Shown here: positions 1-6,672 of the stretch, one piece after another
Numbering within the stretch: position 1 is the first letter of the stretch
Layout of the letters: every line of letters begins with the position of its first letter
Assembly: GCA_947176055.1 (NCBI GenBank)
Contig: CAMWPE010000024.1
Location: 1-15,430 of the forward strand
Source: an uncultured Desulfovibrio sp.
GTDB taxonomy: Bacteria > Desulfobacterota > Desulfovibrionia > Desulfovibrionales > Desulfovibrionaceae
DNA: 15,430 nt
Reading direction: 5' to 3'
The notes under the pieces: generated by a model
Told to the model about the DNA's origin: nothing
What the model saw: only the letters and a program-made list of their open reading frames with translations
Databases searched by the model: none
Position numbers and translations under genes: made by a program

Positions 1-581
1 ACATGGGAGAGGACGACAGGGCCCCGCGTATGGTTGATTCGCGTCGTGGAGCGCAACAATACCGGCTGTTGCAACTCCCTGGCCAGGCGGAAGGCCTCCC
101 GCGTCATCTCCAGCGCCTCCGCCGGAGACGCCGGCTCGAGGCAAGGCAGGCTGGCCGCTCTCGCGTAATTGCGATTATCCTGCTCATTTTGGCTGGAATG
201 GCAACCGGGATCGTCCGCGCTTAAAATGACCAGACCGCCGGGAAGACCTATATAGGCGGCCGTGAAGAGCGGATCGGCCGCCACATTCAGCCCCACGTGC
301 TTCATGCTGACCATGGCTCGCGATCCGGCCAGCGCGGCTCCCGCCGCCGCTTCGAAAGCCACCTTTTCGTTCACGGAGTACTCGGCCCAGTACGGCGGTC
401 GCGAGCCGGTTTCTTTTATATATCGCTCGCGGGCGCGCGCGAGGGAATCCATAATCTCCGAAGACGGCGTGCCGGGATAGCAGGAGAAAAATGTGGCGCC
501 GGCCTCCAGCGCGCCGCGAGCTATGGCTTCGTTTCCCAGCAGAAGGCGTTTTTGGCCGGCCTGACCGGATAACACGGGCAT
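1..581 (-). CDS. iorA: Indolepyruvate:ferredoxin oxidoreductase alpha subunit, N-terminal part (cut by left edge)
   Basis: Reading the minus strand from ATG at 581-579 gives 193 codons open to the window edge. IorA is the thiamine-diphosphate subunit of the cytoplasmic IorAB complex, which oxidatively decarboxylates aryl pyruvates from aromatic amino acids to acyl-CoA and reduces ferredoxin. The visible part is the pyrimidine-binding domain typical of the family: LLLGNEAIARGALEAG near residues 13-28, CYPGTPSSEI at about 34-43, a YSVNEKVAFEAAAGAALAG stretch, the signature MKHVGLNVAADPL, and LSADDPGCHSSQNEQDNR. The C-terminal pyrophosphate domain and ferredoxin-like FeS part lie outside the window. 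The start codon is 2 bases past the stop of the upstream TPR gene, so the two are probably co-transcribed and coupled. Identification rests on family recall, but the match is strong along the whole visible length. Confidence 0.92.
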   Translation of the reverse strand, partial: MPVLSGQAGQKRLLLGNEAIARGALEAGATFFSCYPGTPSSEIMDSLARARERYIKETGSRPPYWAEYSVNEKVAFEAAAGAALAGSRAMVSMKHVGLNVAADPLFTAAYIGLPGGLVILSADDPGCHSSQNEQDNRNYARAASLPCLEPASPAEALEMTREAFRLARELQQPVLLRSTTRINHTRGPVVLSH

Positions 582-583
582 CC

Positions 584-1267
584 CTATTCCGCCGCTTTCT
601 TTTTCGCGCTTCTTTCCAGCTGTTCCGCCCGGTACTCGTACATATTGGCCAGATGCGAATCTTTTGTCTCCTTTGCCAGCTCGTAGTAAATCTTCGCCGC
701 TTCTTCTTTTCTGAAGGAGCTTGAGGCGGCTTCCGCCAACAATTGCTTGAAGTCGGTTGTCTGGCTGGCGGCGGGCAGTTTTGTCTTGAGTTCCTGGAGC
801 AGGGCGTAAGCCTGCTCGGCCTCTCCCTGCATGAGCAAACTCATTACGCTGCCAAGCGCGGCGGTAAGCCCCAGGGGACCGTCTCCGTCGATTTTAGCGG
901 CCTTCGCGTAGGCGTCGGCCGCGAGAATGGGATCGCCGTTTTCCTGAGCGCTCTGGCCCAAACTCAAATAGATAAATAATTTCGCGCTGTCCGGCGCGTT
1001 TTCCGCCAGTTTCAGGAGGGCGGCGTCCTTGTCTTTGCCTTTCAGTTGCGCGTTAATGCGCGCCAGCTCCTCCCGGGCTTCCTTTTGCTTGCCGCCGTGA
1101 TACCAGTTCCAGACAGCCATGCCGCCGAGAATGAGCAACAACGAGAGGACGACTCCGGCGATGGCGGAGGCGTGTTTCGTAATGAAGCGCAAAAGCGGAG
1201 CGCTTTCCGGGCTTACCTCGTTTTGCAGGCCTTCGATGAGGGTGGGACGGTTTTCGGGCTGGCTCAT
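584..1267 (-). CDS. Membrane-anchored TPR-like protein upstream of iorA
   Basis: A 227-residue protein with a short cytoplasmic N-terminus, one hydrophobic segment at about residues 35-56 (AIAGVVLSLLLILGGMAVWNWY) and a helical C-terminal domain of about 165 residues. The latter contains paired-helix TPR-like units, for example around the stretch LFIYLSLGQSAQENGDPILAADAYAKAAKI. The topology resembles YfgM-like proteins (single membrane helix, periplasmic TPR), which in enterics assist the SecYEG translocon; that function is not shown here. The start is supported by AAGGAG 9 bases upstream of ATG and a sigma-70 promoter further up. It is immediately followed by iorA, an arrangement I associate with Desulfovibrio-type genomes. 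The C-terminus is a lysine-rich tail. The exact role is unknown. Confidence 0.85.
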   Translation of the reverse strand: MSQPENRPTLIEGLQNEVSPESAPLLRFITKHASAIAGVVLSLLLILGGMAVWNWYHGGKQKEAREELARINAQLKGKDKDAALLKLAENAPDSAKLFIYLSLGQSAQENGDPILAADAYAKAAKIDGDGPLGLTAALGSVMSLLMQGEAEQAYALLQELKTKLPAASQTTDFKQLLAEAASSSFRKEEAAKIYYELAKETKDSHLANMYEYRAEQLERSAKKKAAE

Positions 1268-1319
1268 TTATAAAAACTCCTTAAAGAAAATATTGAAATT
1301 TTAATTGATAACTGGCAAT

Positions 1320-1349
1320 TTTATAGTCCATAAAAGGCCCTTCTGTCAA
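1320..1349 (-). promoter_or_regulatory. Sigma-70 promoter of the TPR-iorA operon
   Basis: On the minus strand TTGACA (1349-1344) is followed after 18 bases by TATAAA (1325-1320). Transcription would begin near 1313 and give a leader of about 45 bases, AT-rich, ending in AAGGAG and the ATG at 1267. The -35 box is a perfect match and the -10 box is near consensus. Confidence 0.7.
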
Positions 1350-1400
1350 AATTTTCGCGGCGTTTTCCGCGACTTCGCGGGCGATTCGCGACAACTTTTC

Positions 1401-1421
1401 CGGCGCCCGTCGCCGTTTTTT
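1401..1421 (+). terminator. Small intrinsic-terminator-like hairpin in front of proA
   Basis: CGGCG (1401-1405), a 5-base loop and CGCCG (1411-1415) form a perfect stem, followed directly by six T (1416-1421). It reads as a terminator only on the plus strand and sits about 30 bases before the proA start. No plus-strand gene ends nearby, so it may act as a leader attenuator, or shield proA from read-through transcription. TATAAC at 1421-1426 could serve as a -10 box for proA just after it, with only a poor -35 (TTCCGG, 17 bases upstream). The stem is short, so strength is uncertain. Confidence 0.4.
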
Positions 1422-1449
1422 ATAACTTGCGCGAATACACGGATGAAAT

Positions 1450-2709
1450 ATGGATATAGAAACCCTGACAAAAGAAATCGCCGAAAGCGCCCGTCGCGCG
1501 TCCCGGCTTATGGCGAGCGCTTCGCCCGAAGCTAAAAACGATTTTTTGCTGGCCCTCGCGAGTTCCCTGGAAGACAACTCGTCGACTATTCTGGAAGCCA
1601 ACCGGATTGACCTGGCGCGAGCGACCGAAGCCGGTATGGACGCGCCGCGCCTGGACAGATTGACAGTAACTCCGGCTATAATTGACGGCATGGCGCGAGC
1701 CTGTCGCGAAGTGGCGGCTATGCCCGATCCCGTCGGCGCGACCGAAACGCAGTGGCAAAGACCCAACGGCATGCTGGTGGGAAGGATGCGGGTTCCCCTG
1801 GGCGTCGTAGCCATGATTTACGAAGCCAGGCCCAATGTCACCGTCGACGCCGCTATTTTATGTATAAAAGCCGGCGACGCCGTAATTTTGCGCGGCGGCA
1901 AGGAGGCGTTGAACTCCAATCTGGCGTTGGCGGCCATTATTCGTCAAAATCTCGAAGCGGCCGGATTGCCGCCGGACGCCGCGCGCCTTGTGCCGGTTCA
2001 AACCCGCGAAGCCGTAAACTGTCTTTGCCGCATGGATAATTTAATCGATCTTGTCATTCCCCGCGGCGGCGAAAGCCTGGTTCGCGCCGTGTGCGAAGTC
2101 GCCTCGGTTCCGGTTTTAAAGCACTATCTCGGCGTTTGCCACGCCTATATAGACAAGGACGCGAATCTGGAAAAAGCCCTGGATATAGTGGAAAACTCCA
2201 AAACCCAGCGCCCGGGAGTGTGCAACGCCCTCGAATGCCTGCTGGTCAATCGCGAAATCGCGGCCATTTTTTTGCCAAGGCTCGCCTCGCGCCTGAAAAA
2301 AAGCGGAGCCCGTTTTCGCGCTGATCCGGAAGCGCTGCCTCTGTTAGGCTACATGGCGGAGCCGCTCGCTCCGGAGGATCTGGGGCATGAATTTCACGAT
2401 TTGATTCTCGCGGTAAAGATTGTCGCCGATCTGGACGAGGCTCTGTCCCATATCGATCGCTACGGCTCCCGGCATACGGACGTGATCTGCACGGAAAATT
2501 ATTCTCGCGCCATGCGCTTTGTCCGCGAGGCGGACGCGTCGATGGTCGGCGTCAATGTGTCCACGCGCTTTAACGACGGCGGCCAGCTGGGGCTGGGGGC
2601 GGAAATAGGCATCTCTACCAGCAAATTGCACGCGTACGGGCCAATGGGTGTCAGGGAATTGACAACGACAAAATTCGTAGTCCTGGGCAATGGACAAATC
2701 AGGGCTTAA
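1450..2709 (+). CDS. proA: Glutamate-5-semialdehyde dehydrogenase (gamma-glutamyl phosphate reductase)
   Basis: A 419-residue protein, the usual length for ProA. It reduces gamma-glutamyl phosphate with NADPH to glutamate-5-semialdehyde, the second step of proline synthesis from glutamate, in the cytoplasm. The aldehyde dehydrogenase fold is evident from PLGVVAMIYEARPNVTVDAA, the cofactor-region KAGDAVILRGGKEALNSN, IPRGGESLV, and the catalytic cysteine at residue 258 in RPGVCNALE. The C-terminal SRHTDVICTEN, NVSTRFNDGGQLGLGAEIGIST and GPMGVRELTTTK are all family signatures. The first ATG in frame follows a weak GGATGAAAT ribosome site. Its last 20 bases overlap the nadD start, so the pair is probably translated in a coupled fashion. 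The kinase partner ProB is not in the window. Confidence 0.97.
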   Translation: MDIETLTKEIAESARRASRLMASASPEAKNDFLLALASSLEDNSSTILEANRIDLARATEAGMDAPRLDRLTVTPAIIDGMARACREVAAMPDPVGATETQWQRPNGMLVGRMRVPLGVVAMIYEARPNVTVDAAILCIKAGDAVILRGGKEALNSNLALAAIIRQNLEAAGLPPDAARLVPVQTREAVNCLCRMDNLIDLVIPRGGESLVRAVCEVASVPVLKHYLGVCHAYIDKDANLEKALDIVENSKTQRPGVCNALECLLVNREIAAIFLPRLASRLKKSGARFRADPEALPLLGYMAEPLAPEDLGHEFHDLILAVKIVADLDEALSHIDRYGSRHTDVICTENYSRAMRFVREADASMVGVNVSTRFNDGGQLGLGAEIGISTSKLHAYGPMGVRELTTTKFVVLGNGQIRA

Positions 2710-3397
2710 TCCGGCCCGCGAAGGCGCGGGAAGCGAAAAGGGCGACGGCGTCCTTCTATACGGGGGAAGTTTCAACCCCATTCATATAGGTCATATCCGG
2801 CTCGCCCTGGAAGCGCGGGAAAAATTGCGCCATCTGCTGGATGAAATTGTCTTTATGCCGGCGTACTGGCCGCCCCATAAGGATCCTCGCGGCCTGTTGC
2901 CTTTTTCGTTACGGGCGGGGATGATCAGGAAGAGCGTGGCCCGATATCCCTTCATGCGTTGCAGCGAGCTGGAAGGGGAGCGCGGGGGTCCATCCTATAC
3001 CATAGACACTGTAAGGCTCTTCCGGGAAAAGAATCCTGACAGGGCTGTGTATTTTTTGATTGGCAGCCAGGATTTTCTGCTTTTGCCCGAATGGCGCGAC
3101 GGCCTGGAGTTGCTCGTCCTTGTAAATCTCGTTGTGGCGCCCAGGGGAGATTTTTCCTTCGCGGATCTTGACGCGGCGACCAGGGCCATGCGACCGGATG
3201 TTCGCGCCCGCGAAGCCGCGCTTGCCGCCGGCGAAGGCGGTCCTATTTATTTTCCCGTCCATTTTCTTGACATCAGCTCCTCCATGATCAGGGAAAAATG
3301 GTTGCGAAACGAAAATATCGACTACCTGACGCCGGCGCGGGTAGTCGCGAGCCTCGATAAAATGAAAGATTTTGTAAAACGCTACTGGCAGGAGTAA
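2690..3397 (+). CDS. nadD: Nicotinate-nucleotide adenylyltransferase
   Basis: A 235-residue protein that transfers AMP from ATP to nicotinate mononucleotide, making deamido-NAD in NAD synthesis. The nucleotidyltransferase signature GGSFNPIHIGH is at residues 25-35, PPHK near 61-64, PSYTIDT at 101-107, LIGSQDFLLLPEW at 123-135, and the ATP-binding ISSSMIR at 195-201. These are the expected motifs in the expected order. Relative to typical NadD there is an extra N-terminus of about 20 residues before the first strand. No other start codon lies between the ATG at 2690 and the GGSFNP motif, so this start is forced. It overlaps proA by 20 bases and ends 2 bases before the next gene. Confidence 0.96.
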   Translation: MDKSGLNPAREGAGSEKGDGVLLYGGSFNPIHIGHIRLALEAREKLRHLLDEIVFMPAYWPPHKDPRGLLPFSLRAGMIRKSVARYPFMRCSELEGERGGPSYTIDTVRLFREKNPDRAVYFLIGSQDFLLLPEWRDGLELLVLVNLVVAPRGDFSFADLDAATRAMRPDVRAREAALAAGEGGPIYFPVHFLDISSSMIREKWLRNENIDYLTPARVVASLDKMKDFVKRYWQE

Positions 3398-3399
3398 TC

Positions 3400-4227
3400 A
3401 TGCTCAATGTGCCTCCGAAGGAATTGAGAGAGAATATAGCCCGCGCCAACGGCTATCTGCGGCGCAACGAGATTCCGCGCGCCCTGAAGACGATGTCCGT
3501 CGCCTTGCGTCAGTTCGCCGGAGTTCAGCTTATGCGGGCCGCGCGGGCCGAGCTGGATATCCAGATCAGCGAATTTCTGACAGCCCTCGTTCACCATCAG
3601 GCGATGCAACCTTTGCTCGATCCCTCGCGCAGCGGCAAACCGCGACCGATCCCCTATCAGCTGGGCAAGGAAGCGGCCCTGGCGACTGTGCTGGACGGAC
3701 TGGAAAGGATCCTGGTCAACAAGGAAGAAGAAACAATCCGCAAGAGGACCGAGGATCATATGGAGCGGAAAAAGACCCTCATAGAAACTGGCACGCGTCT
3801 TTTGCGGGAAGGTCAATTGGCAAAGGGCAGGGCTTTTTTGAAAAGAGTGGCGGAAGAGTTCAGCGACGACGACGGCATAAGAATCCAGCTGGGCAAGATT
3901 TTCGCGGCCCAGGGACAGCTCATGGAGGCGGCCGAAATGTACGAGGAGTCCATGGAGCGTCAGCCCAAGGAAGCCGCCGCGTACACCGGCGCCGTCGCCG
4001 CGTGGCTCGAGTTGCGCGAATACGAACGGGCGGAAAAAGTTTTTCTGGCCATTCTACGCGTGTTTGGAGGCCATCCCAACACCTTTGGCAAGATGGCGAA
4101 AATGTACTGGGACTGGCGAAAAAGGGACAAAGCCGAAGAATTCGCCCAGCGCGCCCTGCAGGGCAATCCCGCCCAGCCGGAAGCGAAGGAAGTCATGGAG
4201 GCCATGGACGCCATACGAAGAAAATAA
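3400..4227 (+). CDS. Soluble TPR protein downstream of nadD
   Basis: A 275-residue protein without signal peptide or membrane segment. The N-terminal 120 residues are helical and charged (LRENIARANGYLRRNEIPRALKTM and following). From about residue 125 the protein consists of four TPR-like helix pairs, for example TLIETGTRLLREGQLAKGRAFLKRV, IRIQLGKIFAAQGQLMEAAEMYEES, and a last unit ending in AEEFAQRALQGNPAQPEA. TPRs are protein-binding scaffolds; the partner is unknown. AGGAG lies 7 bases upstream of ATG and the gene starts 2 bases after the nadD stop, so it is surely part of the proA-nadD transcript. I know similar proteins only as uncharacterised TPR proteins of Desulfovibrio-like genomes. 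Confidence 0.88.
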   Translation: MLNVPPKELRENIARANGYLRRNEIPRALKTMSVALRQFAGVQLMRAARAELDIQISEFLTALVHHQAMQPLLDPSRSGKPRPIPYQLGKEAALATVLDGLERILVNKEEETIRKRTEDHMERKKTLIETGTRLLREGQLAKGRAFLKRVAEEFSDDDGIRIQLGKIFAAQGQLMEAAEMYEESMERQPKEAAAYTGAVAAWLELREYERAEKVFLAILRVFGGHPNTFGKMAKMYWDWRKRDKAEEFAQRALQGNPAQPEAKEVMEAMDAIRRK

Positions 4228-4276
4228 AGCCGCTCTTATAAAATTTTTCTAAAATTTATCCAGTCTTTCGCCATTT

Positions 4277-4293
4277 CTGGCACGCCCGTTGCA
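4277..4293 (+). promoter_or_regulatory. Sigma-54 (RpoN) promoter upstream of rlpA-like gene
   Basis: CTGGCACGCCCGTTGCA matches the sigma-54 consensus TGGCACG-N4-TTGCA exactly, with the invariant GG (4279-4280) and GC (4291-4292) separated by the required 10 bases. The start of transcription would be near 4304, leaving a leader of about 150 bases before rlpA. Sigma-54 promoters need an enhancer-binding ATPase; no enhancer site was recognised upstream. Confidence 0.75.
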
Positions 4294-4337
4294 TATTAAT
4301 GCCCTCTGCAGTGATAAAAATTAATTCCCCGAAATTA

Positions 4338-4367
4338 TTGACATAATGTTTTGTCAAGGGGTATTGT
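4338..4367 (+). promoter_or_regulatory. Candidate sigma-70 promoter with overlapping inverted repeat
   Basis: TTGACA (4338-4343) and TATTGT (4362-4367) lie 18 bases apart, giving a possible housekeeping promoter downstream of the sigma-54 one. The -35 hexamer is also the left arm of an inverted repeat with TGTCAA (4352-4357), flanked by CCCC (4327-4330) and GGGG (4358-4361). This could be an operator in the spacer, or a hairpin in the transcript started at the sigma-54 site. The -10 box is only a 4 of 6 match. Confidence 0.35.
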
Positions 4368-4453
4368 TGCCAATCTTCTAGAAAATTTTGTGAATTTTTC
4401 GCGCGCCTTTCTTTTTCCCAGCGCGTTTCCGAAACTCTAACATAGGAAAAAGA

Positions 4454-5119
4454 ATGAATTATTTTCGCTGGTTATCTCTCGGAGCGGCTCTCGTGTTATC
4501 TTTCGTTCTTGTCTCTCCGCAGAGCGTCGCGGCGGCCTCCAAAGCCAAAGTTGAAAAAACAGTTTCGCGGGATAATTCCTCCCCCTCCAAAAAATCCACC
4601 GCCAAAAATTCCTCCGCTCCTGACAAGGAAGTGTGGCAAAAAAGAGCCCAGGGCAGCTTGAGCTCCGTTGGCATCGCTTCCTGGTACGGTAAGGATTTCC
4701 ATATGAAGCCTACGGCCAGCGGCGTAAAATACGATATGTACACTTTCACCGCCGCGCATCGCACCCTGCCTCTTGGCACGGTCGTCAAAGTGACCGACGC
4801 GAGCAATGGCAAAAGCGTAATGGTTTGTGTCAACGATCGCGGTCCTTACGTAAGCGGCAGGATTATCGATCTTTCCTACGCGGCCGCCGAGCGCCTCGAT
4901 CTCATGGATCGGGGCGTAGGCAAGGTAAAGGTGGAAGTGGTCAGCGACGAAAAAGGCGCGCTCCTCAACTCCGCCCAGGCCTATTATGTGCGCTACGAAG
5001 CGGGAAACGGCGCCAAAAAGGTCGGACCATTCGCGGGCTTCGAAGACGCCGCGAGCATGCGCGAAGCGCTGGGCAAAGTCCATCCCGAGGCTGAAATTAT
5101 TATCGCCAAAACCCGGTAG
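4454..5119 (+). CDS. rlpA: Exported RlpA-like double-psi beta-barrel protein, catalytic Glu replaced by Val
   Basis: A 221-residue protein. Residues 1-28 are a signal peptide with a hydrophobic core (LGAALVLSFVLV) and likely AAA-S cleavage; no lipobox cysteine is seen. A Ser/Lys-rich linker (about 29-66) leads to the RlpA barrel domain at about 72-163: IASWYGKDFH, TAAHRTLPLGT, VNDRGPYVSGRIIDLSYAAA. RlpA family members are lytic transglycosylases acting on denuded peptidoglycan at septa. By alignment from memory with Pseudomonas RlpA (E120, H131, D157), His102 and Asp128 are present but the glutamate position is Val91 in TASGVKYDM, so activity is doubtful. Residues 174-221 (YYVRYEAG...VGPFAGFEDA...) look like a degenerate SPOR-type end. 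AGGA sits 8 bases before ATG. Confidence 0.88.
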   Translation: MNYFRWLSLGAALVLSFVLVSPQSVAAASKAKVEKTVSRDNSSPSKKSTAKNSSAPDKEVWQKRAQGSLSSVGIASWYGKDFHMKPTASGVKYDMYTFTAAHRTLPLGTVVKVTDASNGKSVMVCVNDRGPYVSGRIIDLSYAAAERLDLMDRGVGKVKVEVVSDEKGALLNSAQAYYVRYEAGNGAKKVGPFAGFEDAASMREALGKVHPEAEIIIAKTR

Positions 5120-5129
5120 TCCCTTTTTC

Positions 5130-5699
5130 ATGTGCGGACGTTTTTTTGTCGACGCCAAAGACAGGGAAATTGATCGCTTGCTCGAAAAACTAGGAGCGGG
5201 CGCCGGAGAAATAAAAATTGGCGAAATCTTTCCTACAAACCGGGCCCTGACGATCTCTGGCGGAGAACGCGGCCCGGCTCCGGAAGGCATGGAGTGGGGC
5301 TTTCCCAAACGGGACGGAAAAGGCGTGATTTTCAACGCGCGCGCCGAAACGGCCCTGGAAAAGCCCATGTTCCGTTCCGCCCTGCTGAATAATCCCATTG
5401 TGGCTCCGGCGACCGGCTTTTATGAATGGACTCCCAACGCCGCCGGCGGCAAGGACAAATACTTATTTCGCGCTCCCGACGGCGCCCTCCTGTATCTGGC
5501 GGGTTTTGGCAAAATATTCCCCGGCGCGGGCAAACGCTTTACTCTGCTGACCCGCGACGCCAATGACAGCGTAACGCCGTACCATAGCAGGATGCCCCTG
5601 ATCCTCTCCCGCGACGAAACGGAGGCGTGGTTGCGCGGCGAGGATCCGGCCTTTTTTTTGAAAAAGACGCCGGCGGCGCTTCTGGTCATAAAAAGTTAA
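5130..5699 (+). CDS. SRAP domain protein (YedK/HMCES family), abasic-site processing
   Basis: A 189-residue protein. SRAP proteins form a covalent thiazolidine link between their Cys2 and abasic sites in single-stranded DNA, protecting them from cleavage; Cys2 may also act in autoproteolysis or peptidase-like release. The start is chosen as ATG at 5130 because MCGRF places the essential cysteine at position 2. An upstream in-frame extension exists but would destroy this. Other family residues are present: PTN at 35-37, WGFP at 56-59, FNARAET with Asn69 and Glu73, GFYEW with Glu99, and PYHSRMPLIL with His152. The length is a little under the usual 200-230. It begins 10 bases after rlpA with no obvious Shine-Dalgarno sequence, suggesting read-through or coupled expression from the rlpA promoter, and is followed by a terminator. 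Confidence 0.95.
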   Translation: MCGRFFVDAKDREIDRLLEKLGAGAGEIKIGEIFPTNRALTISGGERGPAPEGMEWGFPKRDGKGVIFNARAETALEKPMFRSALLNNPIVAPATGFYEWTPNAAGGKDKYLFRAPDGALLYLAGFGKIFPGAGKRFTLLTRDANDSVTPYHSRMPLILSRDETEAWLRGEDPAFFLKKTPAALLVIKS

Positions 5700-5758
5700 T
5701 CAGCTTCCGGCGGGACGGGTCCGGCCTGTATATATTTTCGCGCGTCGGCGCGACCCTT

Positions 5759-5785
5759 GGCGGAGTCGAATCCGCCTTTTTATTT
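5759..5785 (+). terminator. Rho-independent terminator after the SRAP gene
   Basis: GGCGGA (5759-5764), a 6-base loop GTCGAA and TCCGCC (5771-5776) form a perfect GC-rich stem, followed by TTTTTATTT. It lies 60 bases after the SRAP stop and ends the rlpA-SRAP unit. Confidence 0.8.
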
Positions 5786-5883
5786 CGACCGCCATTGGCG
5801 AAGGCCCCAAGATCGCGAAACGCCGGTCTACCGTCTTTTTTCTTTTCCCTTGCGCCCGCCGCCCGCGCTTATTATGTTAGCGA

Positions 5884-6672
5884 ATGGCAGCCCAATCGCG
5901 CGTCGGTTCGCGCTCAACTTTTCCTCGCGGCTTGCGCCAGCCTCCGGATAGCTATCGTTTTGGCGAGGAAGCGCTCCTGCTTGGCTCCTGGAGCGCGCGA
6001 ATCCTGAACCAATGGCTTGACGGAAAGAAGACAAGGCCTGAAAAAGTACCGGTCGCGGAACTCGGTTCGGGTTGCGGAGCGGCTCTTTTCGCGCATTTGC
6101 TCCTTGTTCCCGAAGCCGTAGGCGCGGGATTCGAGCGCGAGGAAATGTTAATCGACGCCGCGCGGGTCAACGCGGCGAATCTGGGACTAGCCGCGAGGGC
6201 CAGCTTCAGACATTTTGAGATAGGGAGCGACAAAATAACGGAGCCCGGCTCGACGCGCCTCGTCATGGCCAATCCTCCCTGGCGGAAGCGGGGAACGGGC
6301 AGGGAAACAGCCAGCCGGGCCCGTCGCGACGCCATGACCAGGGAAGACGACAACGCGCGTTTTTATCGATGCGCCGCCCGTCTGCTCGCGCCCCGCGGTT
6401 TTTTCTGCCTCATTCTGCCCTTGGTGGATTTTTGCGAATTTTGCGTCGCCGTAAGTCGCTCGGAGATGGGCGTCCGGCGGGCGCTCCCGCTGGCTTCCTT
6501 CCCGGGCAAAGATCCCGATCGCGCCCTGATCTGTTGCCAGAAACAGGCCGCCTCCGATCCCGGCTTTCATTATCCCTTGACTTTATATACGAAAAAAGAC
6601 GGGAAACCGGCTCCAACCCAGGAAGCCCTGACCCTCTGCCCATGGCTGGGACAAAACCGGAGACAACTTTGA
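5884..6672 (+). CDS. TrmN6/YfiC-like N6-adenine or related SAM-dependent methyltransferase
   Basis: A 262-residue Rossmann methyltransferase. FPRGLRQPPDSYRFGEEALLLGSW (13-36) resembles the opening of tRNA1(Val) A37 N6-methyltransferase TrmN6. SAM-binding motif I is AELGSGCGA (58-66), an acidic residue follows at the end of strand 2 (GAGFEREE), and the catalytic motif IV is NPPW (130-133), the NPPY/F type used on exocyclic amines. A loop RKRGTGRETASRARRDAM follows, as in TrmN6, where substrate contacts occur. The role could be tRNA A37 methylation or another N-methylation; the sequence does not decide. A stop codon lies two codons upstream, so ATG 5884 is the earliest ATG; no Shine-Dalgarno is visible. 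The stop overlaps the next start as TTGA. Confidence 0.82.
   Translation: MAAQSRVGSRSTFPRGLRQPPDSYRFGEEALLLGSWSARILNQWLDGKKTRPEKVPVAELGSGCGAALFAHLLLVPEAVGAGFEREEMLIDAARVNAANLGLAARASFRHFEIGSDKITEPGSTRLVMANPPWRKRGTGRETASRARRDAMTREDDNARFYRCAARLLAPRGFFCLILPLVDFCEFCVAVSRSEMGVRRALPLASFPGKDPDRALICCQKQAASDPGFHYPLTLYTKKDGKPAPTQEALTLCPWLGQNRRQL
6659..6672 (+). promoter_or_regulatory. Ribosome site and TTGA overlap that decide the start of the EndoQ-helicase
   Basis: GGAG at 6659-6662 lies 6 bases before TTG at 6669, and the TTG overlaps the TGA stop of the methyltransferase (6670-6672). This favours TTG 6669 over the in-frame ATG 6642, which has no good ribosome site at proper spacing. Starting at TTG gives the N-terminus MNFIADLHIHS, as expected for this family. 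Confidence 0.7.

Noticed and set aside
1281..1814. Minus-strand frame of 177 codons opposite the start of proA
   Set aside because: It crosses the divergent promoter region and mirrors proA codons; no motifs.
4773..4790. TTGGCACGGTCGTCAAAG as a second sigma-54 promoter
   Set aside because: It lacks the GC pair at the -12 position and is inside a coding region.
4986..5129. N-terminal extension of the SRAP protein
   Set aside because: It overlaps the rlpA-like coding region and would move the catalytic Cys away from position 2.
5759..5776. T-arm-like sequence suggesting a tRNA (AGTCGAATCC)
   Set aside because: The loop has six bases, lacks the TTC of the T loop, and no acceptor, D or anticodon stem is present upstream; it is a terminator.
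6369..6668. Extending the EndoQ-helicase by about 100 residues to the first ATG in frame
   Set aside because: The extension lies inside the methyltransferase, is a basic shadow sequence, and the family N-terminus begins at the TTG at 6669.
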